Below, piece after piece: positions 9,622 to 18,270 of a stretch of DNA of 64,000 nucleotides (its first letter is position 1; each line of letters begins with the position of its first letter). The position numbers and the translations under genes are program-made. The DNA comes from an uncultured Roseburia sp. (GTDB lineage: Bacteria; Bacillota; Clostridia; Lachnospirales; Lachnospiraceae). The notes beneath the pieces were generated by a model. It was given only the letters and a program-made list of their open reading frames with translations. It made no database searches and was not told where the DNA came from. The DNA lies in the NCBI GenBank assembly GCA_910587865.1, contig CAJUNX010000006.1, forward strand, positions 37,474 to 101,473. The letters run 5' to 3'.

Positions 9622-9652
9622 GATTACCCCGCAGGATGACTGCGGGGTAATC
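9622..9652 (+). other. 13-bp perfect hairpin between permease and alpha-galactosidase genes
   Basis: GATTACCCCGCAG (9622-9634) and CTGCGGGGTAATC (9640-9652) pair perfectly around a five-base loop. There is no T-tract, so it is unlikely to be a terminator. It may stabilise or allow processing of the mRNA and so separate the expression levels of importer and enzyme. Confidence 0.55.
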
Positions 9653-9756
9653 GTGCCGACTGGCGCGGAATGCGGCCAGAGGGCAGTGAACGCACAGGGG
9701 GACTGGCCGGACGGGAGGCTGTGCGGATGAAATAAGTAATATAAGCGGAGGTTATC

Positions 9757-11946
9757 ATGGCAATTGATTATCATCAGAAAAAACATATCTTTACATTACA
9801 GACCGCGCACACGACCTATCAAATGAAGGTGGATGCGTACGGTTTTCTTCTGCATCTTTATTACGGGGGCAGCATCAACGGTGATATGGATTACCTTCTG
9901 ACCTATTATGACCGGGGATTTTCCGGAAATCCGTTTGACGTCAGAAACGACAGAACCTATTCTCTCGATATGCTGCCGCAGGAATACGCGGTGATGGGAA
10001 CCGGGGACTACCGGAATCATGCGCTCGTCATTCACAATGCAGACGGCACGGACTGCTGCGACCTGCGCTACGTCCGGCATGAGATCCGGAAGGGCAAATA
10101 CGGGCTGCCCGGCCTTCCGGCGGTCTTTGCCGCAGAGCAGGAAGCGCAGACCATAGAGATCGTGCTCGAAGATCCGGTCAGCCGCGTACAGGTGAGCCTG
10201 CTCTACGGGGTGCTGGAGGCGGAGGATATCATCACGCGCAGCGCCGTGATCCGAAACTGCGGGAGCGGGGAGATCGTGGTGGAGAAGGCGGCGTCCGTCT
10301 GCCTTGATTTTATCACCGGAGAATATGACCTGATCAGCTTTTACGGACGCCATGCAATGGAGCGCAGTTTTCAGCGCACACGGATTGCACATGGCACGCA
10401 GGCCATCGGAAGCCGCAGAGGAACCTCGAGCCACCAGTATAATCCGGCGGTGATCCTTGCGGGGAGAGATGCGACGGAGGATACGGGCTCCTGCTACGGG
10501 CTGATGTTTGTCTACAGCGGTAATTTCCTGTGCGAAGCGGAGCGGGATCAGTATGACCAGACGCGGGTCGTGATGGGCCTGCAGAGCGATCAGTTCCATT
10601 ATCCGCTTGGCGGGGGAGCGTCGTTTACGGTGCCGGAGACCGTGCTGTGTTATTCCGGTGAGGGATTTGCGACGCTCTCCGGACGGTTTCACCGTCTGAT
10701 TTCCGATCATCTGATCCGCGGGAAATACAGCCGCAGCCCGCGTCCGGTTCTGCTCAACAGCTGGGAGGCGTCATACTTTGATTTTACCGGGGAGACGATT
10801 GTCTCGCTGGCGGGGGAGGCCGCGAAGCTGGGCATTGATATGGTTGTCATGGACGACGGGTGGTTCGGCAAGCGGCCGGACGACAACAGCGGACTCGGGG
10901 ACTGGCAGGTCAATGAGGACAAGCTTGGGTGCAGCCTGGGTGAACTGATCCGGCAGGTCAATGCGCTCGGCGTGAAATTCGGTATCTGGATCGAGCCGGA
11001 GATGATTTCGGAGGACAGCGAGCTTTTCCGCAGCCATCCGGACTGGGCACTGTGTATCCCGGGCAGAAAGCCGGTCTACGGGAGAAACCAGCTGGTGCTC
11101 GATTTTTCCAGGAAAGACGTGCGGGACGCGGTCTTTGAGCAGATCTGCGCCGTGCTTGACCAGGGAAATATTGAATATGTGAAGTGGGACATGAACCGGA
11201 GTATCGCGGATGTGTATTCGATGACCGGGACGGCGGAGAGCCAGGGGCGCGTGACCTACGACTATGTGCTCGGTGTCTATGACTTCTTAGAGCGTCTGAA
11301 CACCCGCTATCCGGACATGCTGATCGAGGGCTGCAGCGGGGGCGGCGGGCGGTTTGACGCCGGCATGATGTACTATACCCCGCAGATCTGGTGCAGCGAC
11401 AATACGGATGCCATCGACCGGGTGCGCATCCAGTACGGGACGTCCTTTTTCTATCCGGCGTCCGTGACAGGCGCCCATGTATCGGCGGTGCCGAACCATC
11501 AGACCGGGCGCTGCACCAGCCTTCACACGAGGGGCATCGTGGCGATGGCCGGCACCTTCGGATACGAACTTGACCCGGCAAAGCTCACCGAAGCGGAGCA
11601 GGAGGAGATCAGAGCGCAGATCCGCCGCTACAAAGAATGTGAGCAGATCATCCGCTGCGGCAGCTATTATCGCCTGTCCGATCCGTACCGCGACGCATAC
11701 GCAGCCTGGATGTTCGTCTCGGAGGATGAGATGCGGGTGCTGATGAGCGTTGTGATGCTGGAGAACCACGGGAACATGACGGTGACATATGTAAAATATA
11801 AGGGGCTGCGGCCGGATGCGGTCTACGAGGACCAGAGGACACACTGCCGGCATTACGGCTCTGCGCTGATGGAGGCTGGGATCCCGATGCCGGTGGAGCC
11901 CGGGGAGTATCTCGCGTATGAGACGGAGCTTGTGCGGGTGCAGTAA
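9757..11946 (+). CDS. Alpha-galactosidase, GH36
   Basis: The 729-aa protein has the three parts of GH36 enzymes: an N-terminal beta-supersandwich (about 1-330), a TIM barrel (about 335-650) and a small C-terminal beta domain. The nucleophile is the Asp of KWDMNR (residue 478). The acid/base is the Asp of WCSDNTDAIDR (residue 548). The barrel begins with the typical LLNSWEASYFDF and VMDDGWFG motifs. The enzyme hydrolyses terminal alpha-galactose from melibiose, raffinose or galactosylated oligosaccharides in the cytoplasm, since no signal peptide is present. Length and motifs match full-length family members. It is the last gene of the sugar locus; a terminator-like hairpin follows at 12051. 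Confidence 0.96.
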   Translation: MAIDYHQKKHIFTLQTAHTTYQMKVDAYGFLLHLYYGGSINGDMDYLLTYYDRGFSGNPFDVRNDRTYSLDMLPQEYAVMGTGDYRNHALVIHNADGTDCCDLRYVRHEIRKGKYGLPGLPAVFAAEQEAQTIEIVLEDPVSRVQVSLLYGVLEAEDIITRSAVIRNCGSGEIVVEKAASVCLDFITGEYDLISFYGRHAMERSFQRTRIAHGTQAIGSRRGTSSHQYNPAVILAGRDATEDTGSCYGLMFVYSGNFLCEAERDQYDQTRVVMGLQSDQFHYPLGGGASFTVPETVLCYSGEGFATLSGRFHRLISDHLIRGKYSRSPRPVLLNSWEASYFDFTGETIVSLAGEAAKLGIDMVVMDDGWFGKRPDDNSGLGDWQVNEDKLGCSLGELIRQVNALGVKFGIWIEPEMISEDSELFRSHPDWALCIPGRKPVYGRNQLVLDFSRKDVRDAVFEQICAVLDQGNIEYVKWDMNRSIADVYSMTGTAESQGRVTYDYVLGVYDFLERLNTRYPDMLIEGCSGGGGRFDAGMMYYTPQIWCSDNTDAIDRVRIQYGTSFFYPASVTGAHVSAVPNHQTGRCTSLHTRGIVAMAGTFGYELDPAKLTEAEQEEIRAQIRRYKECEQIIRCGSYYRLSDPYRDAYAAWMFVSEDEMRVLMSVVMLENHGNMTVTYVKYKGLRPDAVYEDQRTHCRHYGSALMEAGIPMPVEPGEYLAYETELVRVQ

Positions 11947-12031
11947 GAACGGGAAGGAGCTTCTGACGGGCAGGAAGATAACGGACAGCGGGAACATCGG
12001 ACGCAAAGATCCGGCCTGGCAGGAATAAGAA

Positions 12032-12060
12032 TTGTATTACACGGAGAAATCGGTTATAAT
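12032..12060 (+). promoter_or_regulatory. Promoter of the HEPN-like/KGGVGR operon
   Basis: TTGTAT (12032-12037) and TATAAT (12055-12060) are separated by 17 bp. The start of transcription would fall near 12067, about 80 bases before ATG 12147. The -10 box lies inside the left arm of the terminator hairpin at 12051-12091. Confidence 0.7.
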
Positions 12061-12091
12061 CAGGTAAACGCCTGGGGATAACCGGTTTTTT
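12051..12091 (+). terminator. Terminator of the alpha-galactosidase gene overlapping the next promoter
   Basis: CGGTTAT (12051-12057) pairs with ATAACCG (12078-12084), with an inner CAGG/CCTG pairing, followed by TTTTTT at 12086-12091. Transcripts arriving from upstream would form the full hairpin. Transcripts starting at the embedded promoter lack its left arm, so the new operon can escape termination. Confidence 0.65.
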
Positions 12092-12146
12092 ATTGCAGGA
12101 AGCCGGTTCGGCGCATTCGGGAAGCCGGATTATAAAGGAGAACGAA

Positions 12147-12572
12147 ATGGCAGACAAAAAACTGAATGTCACGCAGAAGGAATTTAAAGACAGCTTTCGG
12201 ATGCACTATCATCTTTACAATCAATCTTGTGGAAGTGAGAAAACAAGGCGTCTGATTCTGTTTTATTCGGTAGAATGCGGGCTAAAATATCTGATTCTGA
12301 AAAACAGTGGGAAGAATTCGTATGAAGAGTACTGTGCTTCCGGTCAGGGCAGTTGGAAAGGGCATAATGTAAAAGACATGATAAAGGAAGTCAACCCGCG
12401 GAATGATTTTGTACTGAGGGATATTCAGCTGAAGCACGGCGGAGGATCGGTACACCCGTCCCGGTTTAACGAGCTGTGGCGATACGGAGTGGAGACAGCG
12501 GATCCAAAGGAAGAGGAGAAGGCGGAGAGGACGCTGGTAAAGGTTGCAGAGTGGCTGAAAACAGTCGTATAG
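12147..12572 (+). CDS. Small HEPN-like protein, partner of the KGGVGR ATPase
   Basis: The 141-aa protein is predicted to be all-helical and soluble. Its pattern resembles HEPN-fold proteins: a long helix with LFYSVECGLKYLIL (residues 38-51), then GHNVKDMIKEV (72-82), a charged segment with RDIQLKH (R91-H97, an R-x5-H spacing compatible with the HEPN RNase motif), then ELWRYG and a final helix AERTLVKVAEWL. Many HEPN proteins are RNases or toxins in conflict systems, but catalysis here is only a guess. The start is chosen by AAAGGAG seven bases upstream. The stop codon overlaps the ribosome-binding site of the ATPase gene (AGGAGGG at 12571), so the two are one operon. Neighbours are unrelated metabolic genes. 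Confidence 0.6.
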   Translation: MADKKLNVTQKEFKDSFRMHYHLYNQSCGSEKTRRLILFYSVECGLKYLILKNSGKNSYEEYCASGQGSWKGHNVKDMIKEVNPRNDFVLRDIQLKHGGGSVHPSRFNELWRYGVETADPKEEEKAERTLVKVAEWLKTVV

Positions 12573-12582
12573 GAGGGAATGG

Positions 12583-15204
12583 ATGCGCTTTTTTACATGG
12601 TTTGATGTGGAGACGGAACTGATGAAGAACAGAAGCCGGTGGCCAGAAAGCTGGAACCGGGTGGATGTGTATCAGGATGAGATTGTGATAGATATTGATC
12701 TGCGTGAGGATCAGTGGGAGGAGGACGAGGAGACCTTTAAAGCGATATTTGGCAAAAATTATGATGACGGAGAGATCACGATTGATTTTGACGGAAGTAT
12801 CATGAAGGTGGTCTACACGGAAGGGGAGACACAGGAACGGATCCTGCCGCCTCAGATGCCGCTGTTTCAGGATATCTATGTCAGAGATCACATGTCCGCA
12901 GAAAAAAAGAATCTGCCGGGAACTCCGATTGTGGCGTTCCATTCTTTTAAAGGAGGTGTCGGCAGAACGCTGTCGCTGATTGCGCTGGCGAAGGAAATAT
13001 CGGAGCAGTATGGGGACCGCAAAAAAATACTGGTAATCGATGCGGATCTGGAAGCGCCGGGGCTTACCTGGATGCTGGAGGAAGGGCAGGAACATGCGCC
13101 GGTCAGTTACCTTGATCTTTTGTCACTGATACATCTGAATCACGCTGACAAAAAGCTTGCGGAACAGATTGCGTCGCTGATCGAGGCGTCGAATATGGTG
13201 ATTGAGACCGGACGCCTGCAGGTGGAGCACTATTTTCTGCCGGTATACCGGAGAAAGGATCAGGTTTTCCATATATGCTCGAGCCCCGAACAGATTATCC
13301 GGTCGCAGAATAACAAATATATCATCACGGAATTTCTTTCCATGGTTGGCGCAGCGCTGCATGCGGATCTTGTGCTGGTTGATCTGAGAGCAGGCATCAC
13401 GGAATTTTCGGCGCCGTTTCTCTTTGATTCGCGTGTGCAGAAATTTTTCGTTTCCTCGACATCAATGCAGTCGGTGGAGGGGACGGTACAGATTTTAAAT
13501 GAAATCCATGAAAGAGAGAAAGATGGTCTTTGTAATTCGAAAGTGCTTCTTACCATGATCCCAAGAGAGATGGAGACGGGGACACTGAATCGGATTGAGG
13601 ACCGGCTCGCGCTGCCGATCGAACAGGAGATTGATTCGGAGACAGCGGATCTGCGTGGAAGCTACCTGATTCGGATTTTGTTTGATCAGCCTTTTATCTC
13701 CCTGGGTAATTTTTACGAGATCTGCGAGATGCTGAAAGGAAAAGAATTGAGCGACACGATGTCAGAGCTGGCCACGGATCTGTTTCAAAAAGAATCCTCG
13801 GAAGAAGAGGGGATTTCCTGGGAGAAAGCGAAGACCGTGCTGCGCAGATTACATCAGATCGCGGAGAGAGAAATCACGGCGGAGGGAAACGATACCTCCA
13901 GTATGCTCTCTACAACATCGATTCGGGAAATCGCAAAAGATTACCGGGAAGGAATCCCGCAGCTTGTTGTCCTGGGGGCAAAGGGTTCCGGAAAGACGTA
14001 TATTTACAAGCAGATGCTTACGAAAAAAACATGGGAAGCATTTCAGGTTTCGGCAGATCAGAGGACGGTTCGTTCAAAAAATGAGACAAATATAGTTCCA
14101 CTGCTTTCTTCCGTAAATCTGAAATATCTTCAGACTCCGATCCGGGAATGCATCCGGTTTGCAAACGACGCGCTTGGGGAGGAACGGATCGGGATGGATG
14201 CCGTGGGCTTAAATTATAACTTAATTCAGGAATATTCCGAGAAGAAGCTTTCGCTGACAGACTGGGCGGCAGTGTGGGAGGAGCTCATTTCACAGATGCC
14301 GGGAGCTGATTTTTCGAATCTTGCGGAGCTGGATGAATATCTGGAAACGAAAAAAAAGAGACTGATATTTCTTGTGGACGGACTGGAAGATCTGTTTATG
14401 GATGCACTGATCCGAGAGGAAGAGAACTGGAAGTATGCCATCCGTGCCCTGTGTCAGAACACGATCAATGATATGAGAAATCTGAAATTTGGGAATATCG
14501 GAATGATTGTCTTCGTCCGGAAAGATATGGCGGAAGAGGCAATCGGAGTCAATTTTGAGCAGTTTAAAAACCAGTATTCCAGATATGAGCTGAAATGGAC
14601 GCCGACGGAGGCGCTGCGCCTGGCATTGTGGGTTGCTGCGCAGGCGGATCCGGCATTCGGCATCGATATTGATATTTTAAAAGCCAGCCGGGAAGCGCTC
14701 GAGGAGCGGCTGGAGCTTTTATGGGGGAAAAAGCTGGGAAAGAGCGATTCCAGGGAGGCGGTCTCGGCGCGCTGGATCATTGCGGCGCTGTCCGATTTTA
14801 CCGGTCAGCTGCAGGCGCGGGATATCATCCGGTTTTTAAAATGTGCGACCGGGAATTTCCCCGAGAACAGACCGCCGTATCCGGACCGGTATCTCATGCC
14901 TGCGGAGATCAGAAAAGCGATTCCGGAGTGTTCTGCAGATAAGTATAAAGAGATACAGATTGAGATGAAAACGATATATTCCGTGCTGAAACGATTTGAG
15001 GATATGAAGGCGGGCGACAAAAAACTTCCGCTGACGCTGGATCAGATCAGTCTGACCGGGGAGGAGATTGCAAGACTTGAAAGTCAGGGATATCTGATCA
15101 CGTCGGATAAAAAATATTATCTGCCGGAGATTATACGGTTTGCGCTTGGATTTACGTATGTGAAGGGCGCGCGGCCGAAGGTGCTGTCTCTTCTGGCAAA
15201 ATAA
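12583..15204 (+). CDS. Large two-domain P-loop protein with variant KGGVGRT motif (ParA/MinD-like plus second NTPase)
   Basis: The 873-aa protein has four parts. Residues 1-115 form an unassigned N-terminal domain. Residues 116-400 are a ParA/MinD-like ATPase in which the usual KGGVGKT is KGGVGRT (123-129), with IDADLEAPG (152-160) and VDLRAG (266-271) at the metal and switch positions. Residues 440-760 form a second P-loop domain with GAKGSGKT (465-472) and a Walker B strand LIFLVDGLEDL (594-604). The C-terminal region has a winged-helix flavour (LTGEEIARLESQGYLITSDKKYYL). I recall such variant ATPases as unassigned families near putative defence genes, but no role is proven. A role as sensor and switch for the small HEPN-like partner is inference. 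Full length, no frameshift. Confidence 0.75.
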   Translation: MRFFTWFDVETELMKNRSRWPESWNRVDVYQDEIVIDIDLREDQWEEDEETFKAIFGKNYDDGEITIDFDGSIMKVVYTEGETQERILPPQMPLFQDIYVRDHMSAEKKNLPGTPIVAFHSFKGGVGRTLSLIALAKEISEQYGDRKKILVIDADLEAPGLTWMLEEGQEHAPVSYLDLLSLIHLNHADKKLAEQIASLIEASNMVIETGRLQVEHYFLPVYRRKDQVFHICSSPEQIIRSQNNKYIITEFLSMVGAALHADLVLVDLRAGITEFSAPFLFDSRVQKFFVSSTSMQSVEGTVQILNEIHEREKDGLCNSKVLLTMIPREMETGTLNRIEDRLALPIEQEIDSETADLRGSYLIRILFDQPFISLGNFYEICEMLKGKELSDTMSELATDLFQKESSEEEGISWEKAKTVLRRLHQIAEREITAEGNDTSSMLSTTSIREIAKDYREGIPQLVVLGAKGSGKTYIYKQMLTKKTWEAFQVSADQRTVRSKNETNIVPLLSSVNLKYLQTPIRECIRFANDALGEERIGMDAVGLNYNLIQEYSEKKLSLTDWAAVWEELISQMPGADFSNLAELDEYLETKKKRLIFLVDGLEDLFMDALIREEENWKYAIRALCQNTINDMRNLKFGNIGMIVFVRKDMAEEAIGVNFEQFKNQYSRYELKWTPTEALRLALWVAAQADPAFGIDIDILKASREALEERLELLWGKKLGKSDSREAVSARWIIAALSDFTGQLQARDIIRFLKCATGNFPENRPPYPDRYLMPAEIRKAIPECSADKYKEIQIEMKTIYSVLKRFEDMKAGDKKLPLTLDQISLTGEEIARLESQGYLITSDKKYYLPEIIRFALGFTYVKGARPKVLSLLAK

Positions 15205-15226
15205 ATTCAGAATCAGGAGACCTGTC

Positions 15227-16306
15227 ATGATATTATTACAACAGATGCTCGCCATTTCCGGTATGATGCTGATCGGATATTTCGGCGGGAAAAAAGGCGT
15301 GCTGAACGAAAAAGAGACGAAGGCGGTTTCATGGCTTGTCGTGAACATTGCGAATGTGGCGCTGATTATAAAAGCAGGCTTAAGTGATGTCAGCGGGATT
15401 TCAAAGCAGAACTTTATCCTGGTTGGCTGCCTTGCGGTTGCGGTGTATGCGGCGCTGCTGCTGATCGCGGCGGTGCTTCCCGCAGTGCTTAAAGCGAAGC
15501 GGGGAGACCGGGGGATCTACCGCGTGATGTTTGTGTTTTCCAATATCGGCTTTATGGGGATACCGCTGCTCTCGGCCTTAAGCGGAGCGGAGGCGGTGCT
15601 TTATTACACGTTTTTCCAGCTGGTGTTCTGCGTGCTGATCTACACCTACGGAATCGTGATGATTCAGAAGGATGCCGCGTACCCAGAGGACGCCGCCGGT
15701 GCCGCTGCAGATAAAAATGCGGGAGCCGGGACCACCGCCGGGGATACAGCCGCCGCTGCAGATAAAAACGCGGGAGCCGGCCGCGCGGACGCAGAGAGTG
15801 TCTCCGCCGGGGATGCAGAGACCGGTGCAGTCACTGCAGGGAACAGAAGGAAGCCCTGGTGGCGTCAGATGTTCAACGCCGGTCTGATCGCCTGCATGTT
15901 TTCGCTTGTTTTCTTTTTCTGCGGAGTGAAGCTGCCTGGATTTGTCACGACGCTGCTTGAGAATCTAAGCGGTCTGACACTGCCGTTAAGCATGATCGTG
16001 ATCGGTCAGTCGTTTACGGGATTTCATATAAAAGAACTGTTTACGGATGTAAGGCTGATTCTGTTTTCCGTGATCAAGCTCATCGTGGTTCCCGTGGCGG
16101 GCCTTTTTCTGATCTGTCAGTTTGTGGCAAACGATGCGATTCTGATCCTTTGCATGGTGGTGCTCTCTACACCGGCGGGGAGCATGACGGCGATGATGGC
16201 GCAGCAGTATGACGGGAATTTTAAACTGGCATCAAAGGGCGTAGCGCTCACAACGCTGCTTTCTGTGGCGACGATGCCGCTGGTGTCGCTGCTCACGGGA
16301 ATCTGA
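15227..16306 (+). CDS. AEC-family (auxin efflux carrier-like) transporter with a repeated loop insertion
   Basis: The 359-aa membrane protein has two sets of about five helices, the arrangement of AEC/BART carriers that move organic acids such as malate or amino-acid derivatives. The halves are joined by a cytoplasmic loop of about 65 residues (roughly 149-214), much longer than usual and rich in Ala, Gly and Asp. It contains the segment AAADKNAGAG twice; the DNA repeats are 15701-15729 and 15752-15780, period 51 bp. The loop stays in frame, so the expansion is tolerated. The gene follows the ATPase gene by 22 bp with its own ribosome-binding site (CAGGAG). A functional link to the upstream operon is not evident. 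Confidence 0.85.
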   Translation: MILLQQMLAISGMMLIGYFGGKKGVLNEKETKAVSWLVVNIANVALIIKAGLSDVSGISKQNFILVGCLAVAVYAALLLIAAVLPAVLKAKRGDRGIYRVMFVFSNIGFMGIPLLSALSGAEAVLYYTFFQLVFCVLIYTYGIVMIQKDAAYPEDAAGAAADKNAGAGTTAGDTAAAADKNAGAGRADAESVSAGDAETGAVTAGNRRKPWWRQMFNAGLIACMFSLVFFFCGVKLPGFVTTLLENLSGLTLPLSMIVIGQSFTGFHIKELFTDVRLILFSVIKLIVVPVAGLFLICQFVANDAILILCMVVLSTPAGSMTAMMAQQYDGNFKLASKGVALTTLLSVATMPLVSLLTGI

Positions 16307-16423
16307 GAGAACGGGCTGTCTGAAATCCTGAACAGGGAGCGGGACGGGGAGGAAGCGGACGGGGAGGCGGACAAGGAAGCGTGAGATTCGTCCCGCCGTT
16401 ATCCGGGTGCGCCGGAAAATATT

Positions 16424-16452
16424 TTGCAATTCCGGGTAAAATATGGTATAGT
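16424..16452 (+). promoter_or_regulatory. Promoter of prfC
   Basis: TTGCAA (16424-16429) and TATAGT (16447-16452) with a 17-bp spacer. The -35 box is preceded by an AAAATAT stretch similar to those in front of the promoters at 29926 and 61974. Confidence 0.7.
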
Positions 16453-16556
16453 TCCATCGGGCTGCTTTTACGCTCGCCGGGGGCGGAGGCAAAACCTCCC
16501 GGATGACAGGAAAAACAGCCTGCAGAGAGACAAAAGTTACTGGAGGAACAGATAGT

Positions 16557-18146
16557 TTGGATGATTTAAAGAAAGAAATAGAAAAAAGACGCACGTTTGC
16601 GATCATCTCCCACCCGGATGCCGGAAAGACGACGCTGACCGAGAAATTTTTACTCTACGGCGGCGCGATCAACCTGGCCGGCTCCGTCAAAGGAAAGGCG
16701 ACGGCGCGCCATGCGGTCTCGGACTGGATGGAGATTGAGAAGGAGAGAGGTATCTCGGTGACCTCCTCGGTGCTGCAGTTTCATTACGACGGATACTGCA
16801 TCAATATTCTGGATACGCCGGGACATCAGGATTTCTCGGAGGACACGTACCGGACGTTAATGGCTGCGGATTCCGCGGTGATGGTCATCGACGGCGCAAA
16901 GGGCGTCGAGGCGCAGACGAGGAAGCTGTTTAAGGTCTGTGTGATGCGCCATATCCCGATTTTTACGTTTATCAATAAGATGGACCGGGACGCGAACGAT
17001 ACCTTTGAGCTCTTAGACGAGATCGAAAAGGAGCTCGGCATCGCGACCTGCCCCGTCAACTGGCCGATCGGTTCCGGAAAGGGCTTTAAAGGCGTTTACG
17101 ACCGGAATACAAAAAAGATCAGAACCTTTTCCGACACGTTAAAGGGCACGAAGGAGGGAAAGGAGACACAGATCGCGATCGACGATCCTTCGCTTGCCGG
17201 CCAGATCGGGCAGGAGGCGATGGAGAAGCTTCTGGAGGAGATCGAGCTTCTGGACGGCGCGAGCGCGGAGTTTGATCAGGAGCTTGTGACAAAGGGAGAG
17301 CTTTCCCCGGTCTTTTTCGGGTCCGCGCTGACGAATTTCGGTGTGGAGACGTTTTTACAGCATTTTTTACAAATGACGTATTCGCCCCTGCCGAGATATT
17401 CGGATATCAGGGAGATTGATCCGTTCGGGGAGGAATTCTCCGCGTTTGTCTTTAAAATACAGGCAAACATGAATAAGGCGCACCGTGACCGGATCGCATT
17501 TATGCGCATCTGCTCCGGGAAATTTAACGCGGGCATGGAGGTCATGCACGTGCAGGGCGGAAATAAAAAGATGCGTCTCTCCCAGCCGCAGCAGATGATG
17601 GCGCAGGAGCGGCACATCGTGGACGAAGCGTATGCCGGGGATATCATCGGCGTGTTCGATCCGGGGATTTTCTCGATCGGGGATACGATCACGACGGCGA
17701 AGCCGTTCCGGTTTGAGGGGATTCCGACGTTTGCGCCGGAGCATTTTGCCAGGGTGCGTCAGGTGGATACGATGAAGCGCAAGCAGTTTATGAAGGGCAT
17801 GCAGCAGATTGCGCAGGAAGGCGCGATCCAGATTTTCCAGGAATATAATATGGGGATGGAGGAGGTCATCGTCGGCGTGGTCGGCGTCCTCCAGTTTGAC
17901 GTCTTAAAATACCGGCTGGAAAATGAATATAATGTCGAGATCCGCATGGACAATCTGCCTTATGAGCACATCCGCTGGATCGAAAATCCGGATGTGGATA
18001 TGGATAAGCTGGTCGGAACCTCCGACATGCGGAAGATTCAGGATTTAAAAGGGCGTCCGCTGCTGCTGTTTGTCAACGCGTGGAGCGTCGGCATGGTCTT
18101 AGACCGCAACAAAGGGCTGGTGCTCTCGGAATTCGGGCGGGAGTAG
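16557..18146 (+). CDS. prfC: Peptide chain release factor 3
   Basis: This is a translational GTPase that recycles RF1 and RF2 from the ribosome after peptide release. G1 is SHPDAGKTT, G3 is DTPGHQDF and G4 is NKMD; domain 2 begins near YSPLPRYSDI and a domain-III region follows. The protein is full length (529 aa from the TTG). TTG 16557 was chosen because GGAGG lies ten bases upstream and the protein then begins (M)DDLKKEIEKRRTFAII, as in relatives. An in-frame ATG at 16503 would add 18 unconserved residues. It stands alone with its own promoter and is followed by the thioredoxin gene. Confidence 0.95.
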   Translation: MDDLKKEIEKRRTFAIISHPDAGKTTLTEKFLLYGGAINLAGSVKGKATARHAVSDWMEIEKERGISVTSSVLQFHYDGYCINILDTPGHQDFSEDTYRTLMAADSAVMVIDGAKGVEAQTRKLFKVCVMRHIPIFTFINKMDRDANDTFELLDEIEKELGIATCPVNWPIGSGKGFKGVYDRNTKKIRTFSDTLKGTKEGKETQIAIDDPSLAGQIGQEAMEKLLEEIELLDGASAEFDQELVTKGELSPVFFGSALTNFGVETFLQHFLQMTYSPLPRYSDIREIDPFGEEFSAFVFKIQANMNKAHRDRIAFMRICSGKFNAGMEVMHVQGGNKKMRLSQPQQMMAQERHIVDEAYAGDIIGVFDPGIFSIGDTITTAKPFRFEGIPTFAPEHFARVRQVDTMKRKQFMKGMQQIAQEGAIQIFQEYNMGMEEVIVGVVGVLQFDVLKYRLENEYNVEIRMDNLPYEHIRWIENPDVDMDKLVGTSDMRKIQDLKGRPLLLFVNAWSVGMVLDRNKGLVLSEFGRE

Positions 18147-18270
18147 AGGAAAAAGAGCGTCTGTGCGGGGAATCAGTGTTCGTATCCGGCGGAATGGAAA
18201 AGCATTTTCGCCCGGAATAAAAGTCCGGGGCCGGCGGAATGATAAATAGTGAAAAACAGAAAGGGGTACA

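Noticed and set aside
9557..9730. 57-codon frame from GTG 9557 with a faint creatininase-like beginning (CGVIVPTGAE)
   Set aside because: No ribosome-binding site, and the rest of a creatininase is missing; half of it lies in a perfect hairpin. At best a remnant, not listed as a gene.
16503..16556. Upstream ATG start for prfC
   Set aside because: It would add 18 residues absent from the family; GGAGG at 16542-16546 supports the TTG at 16557.
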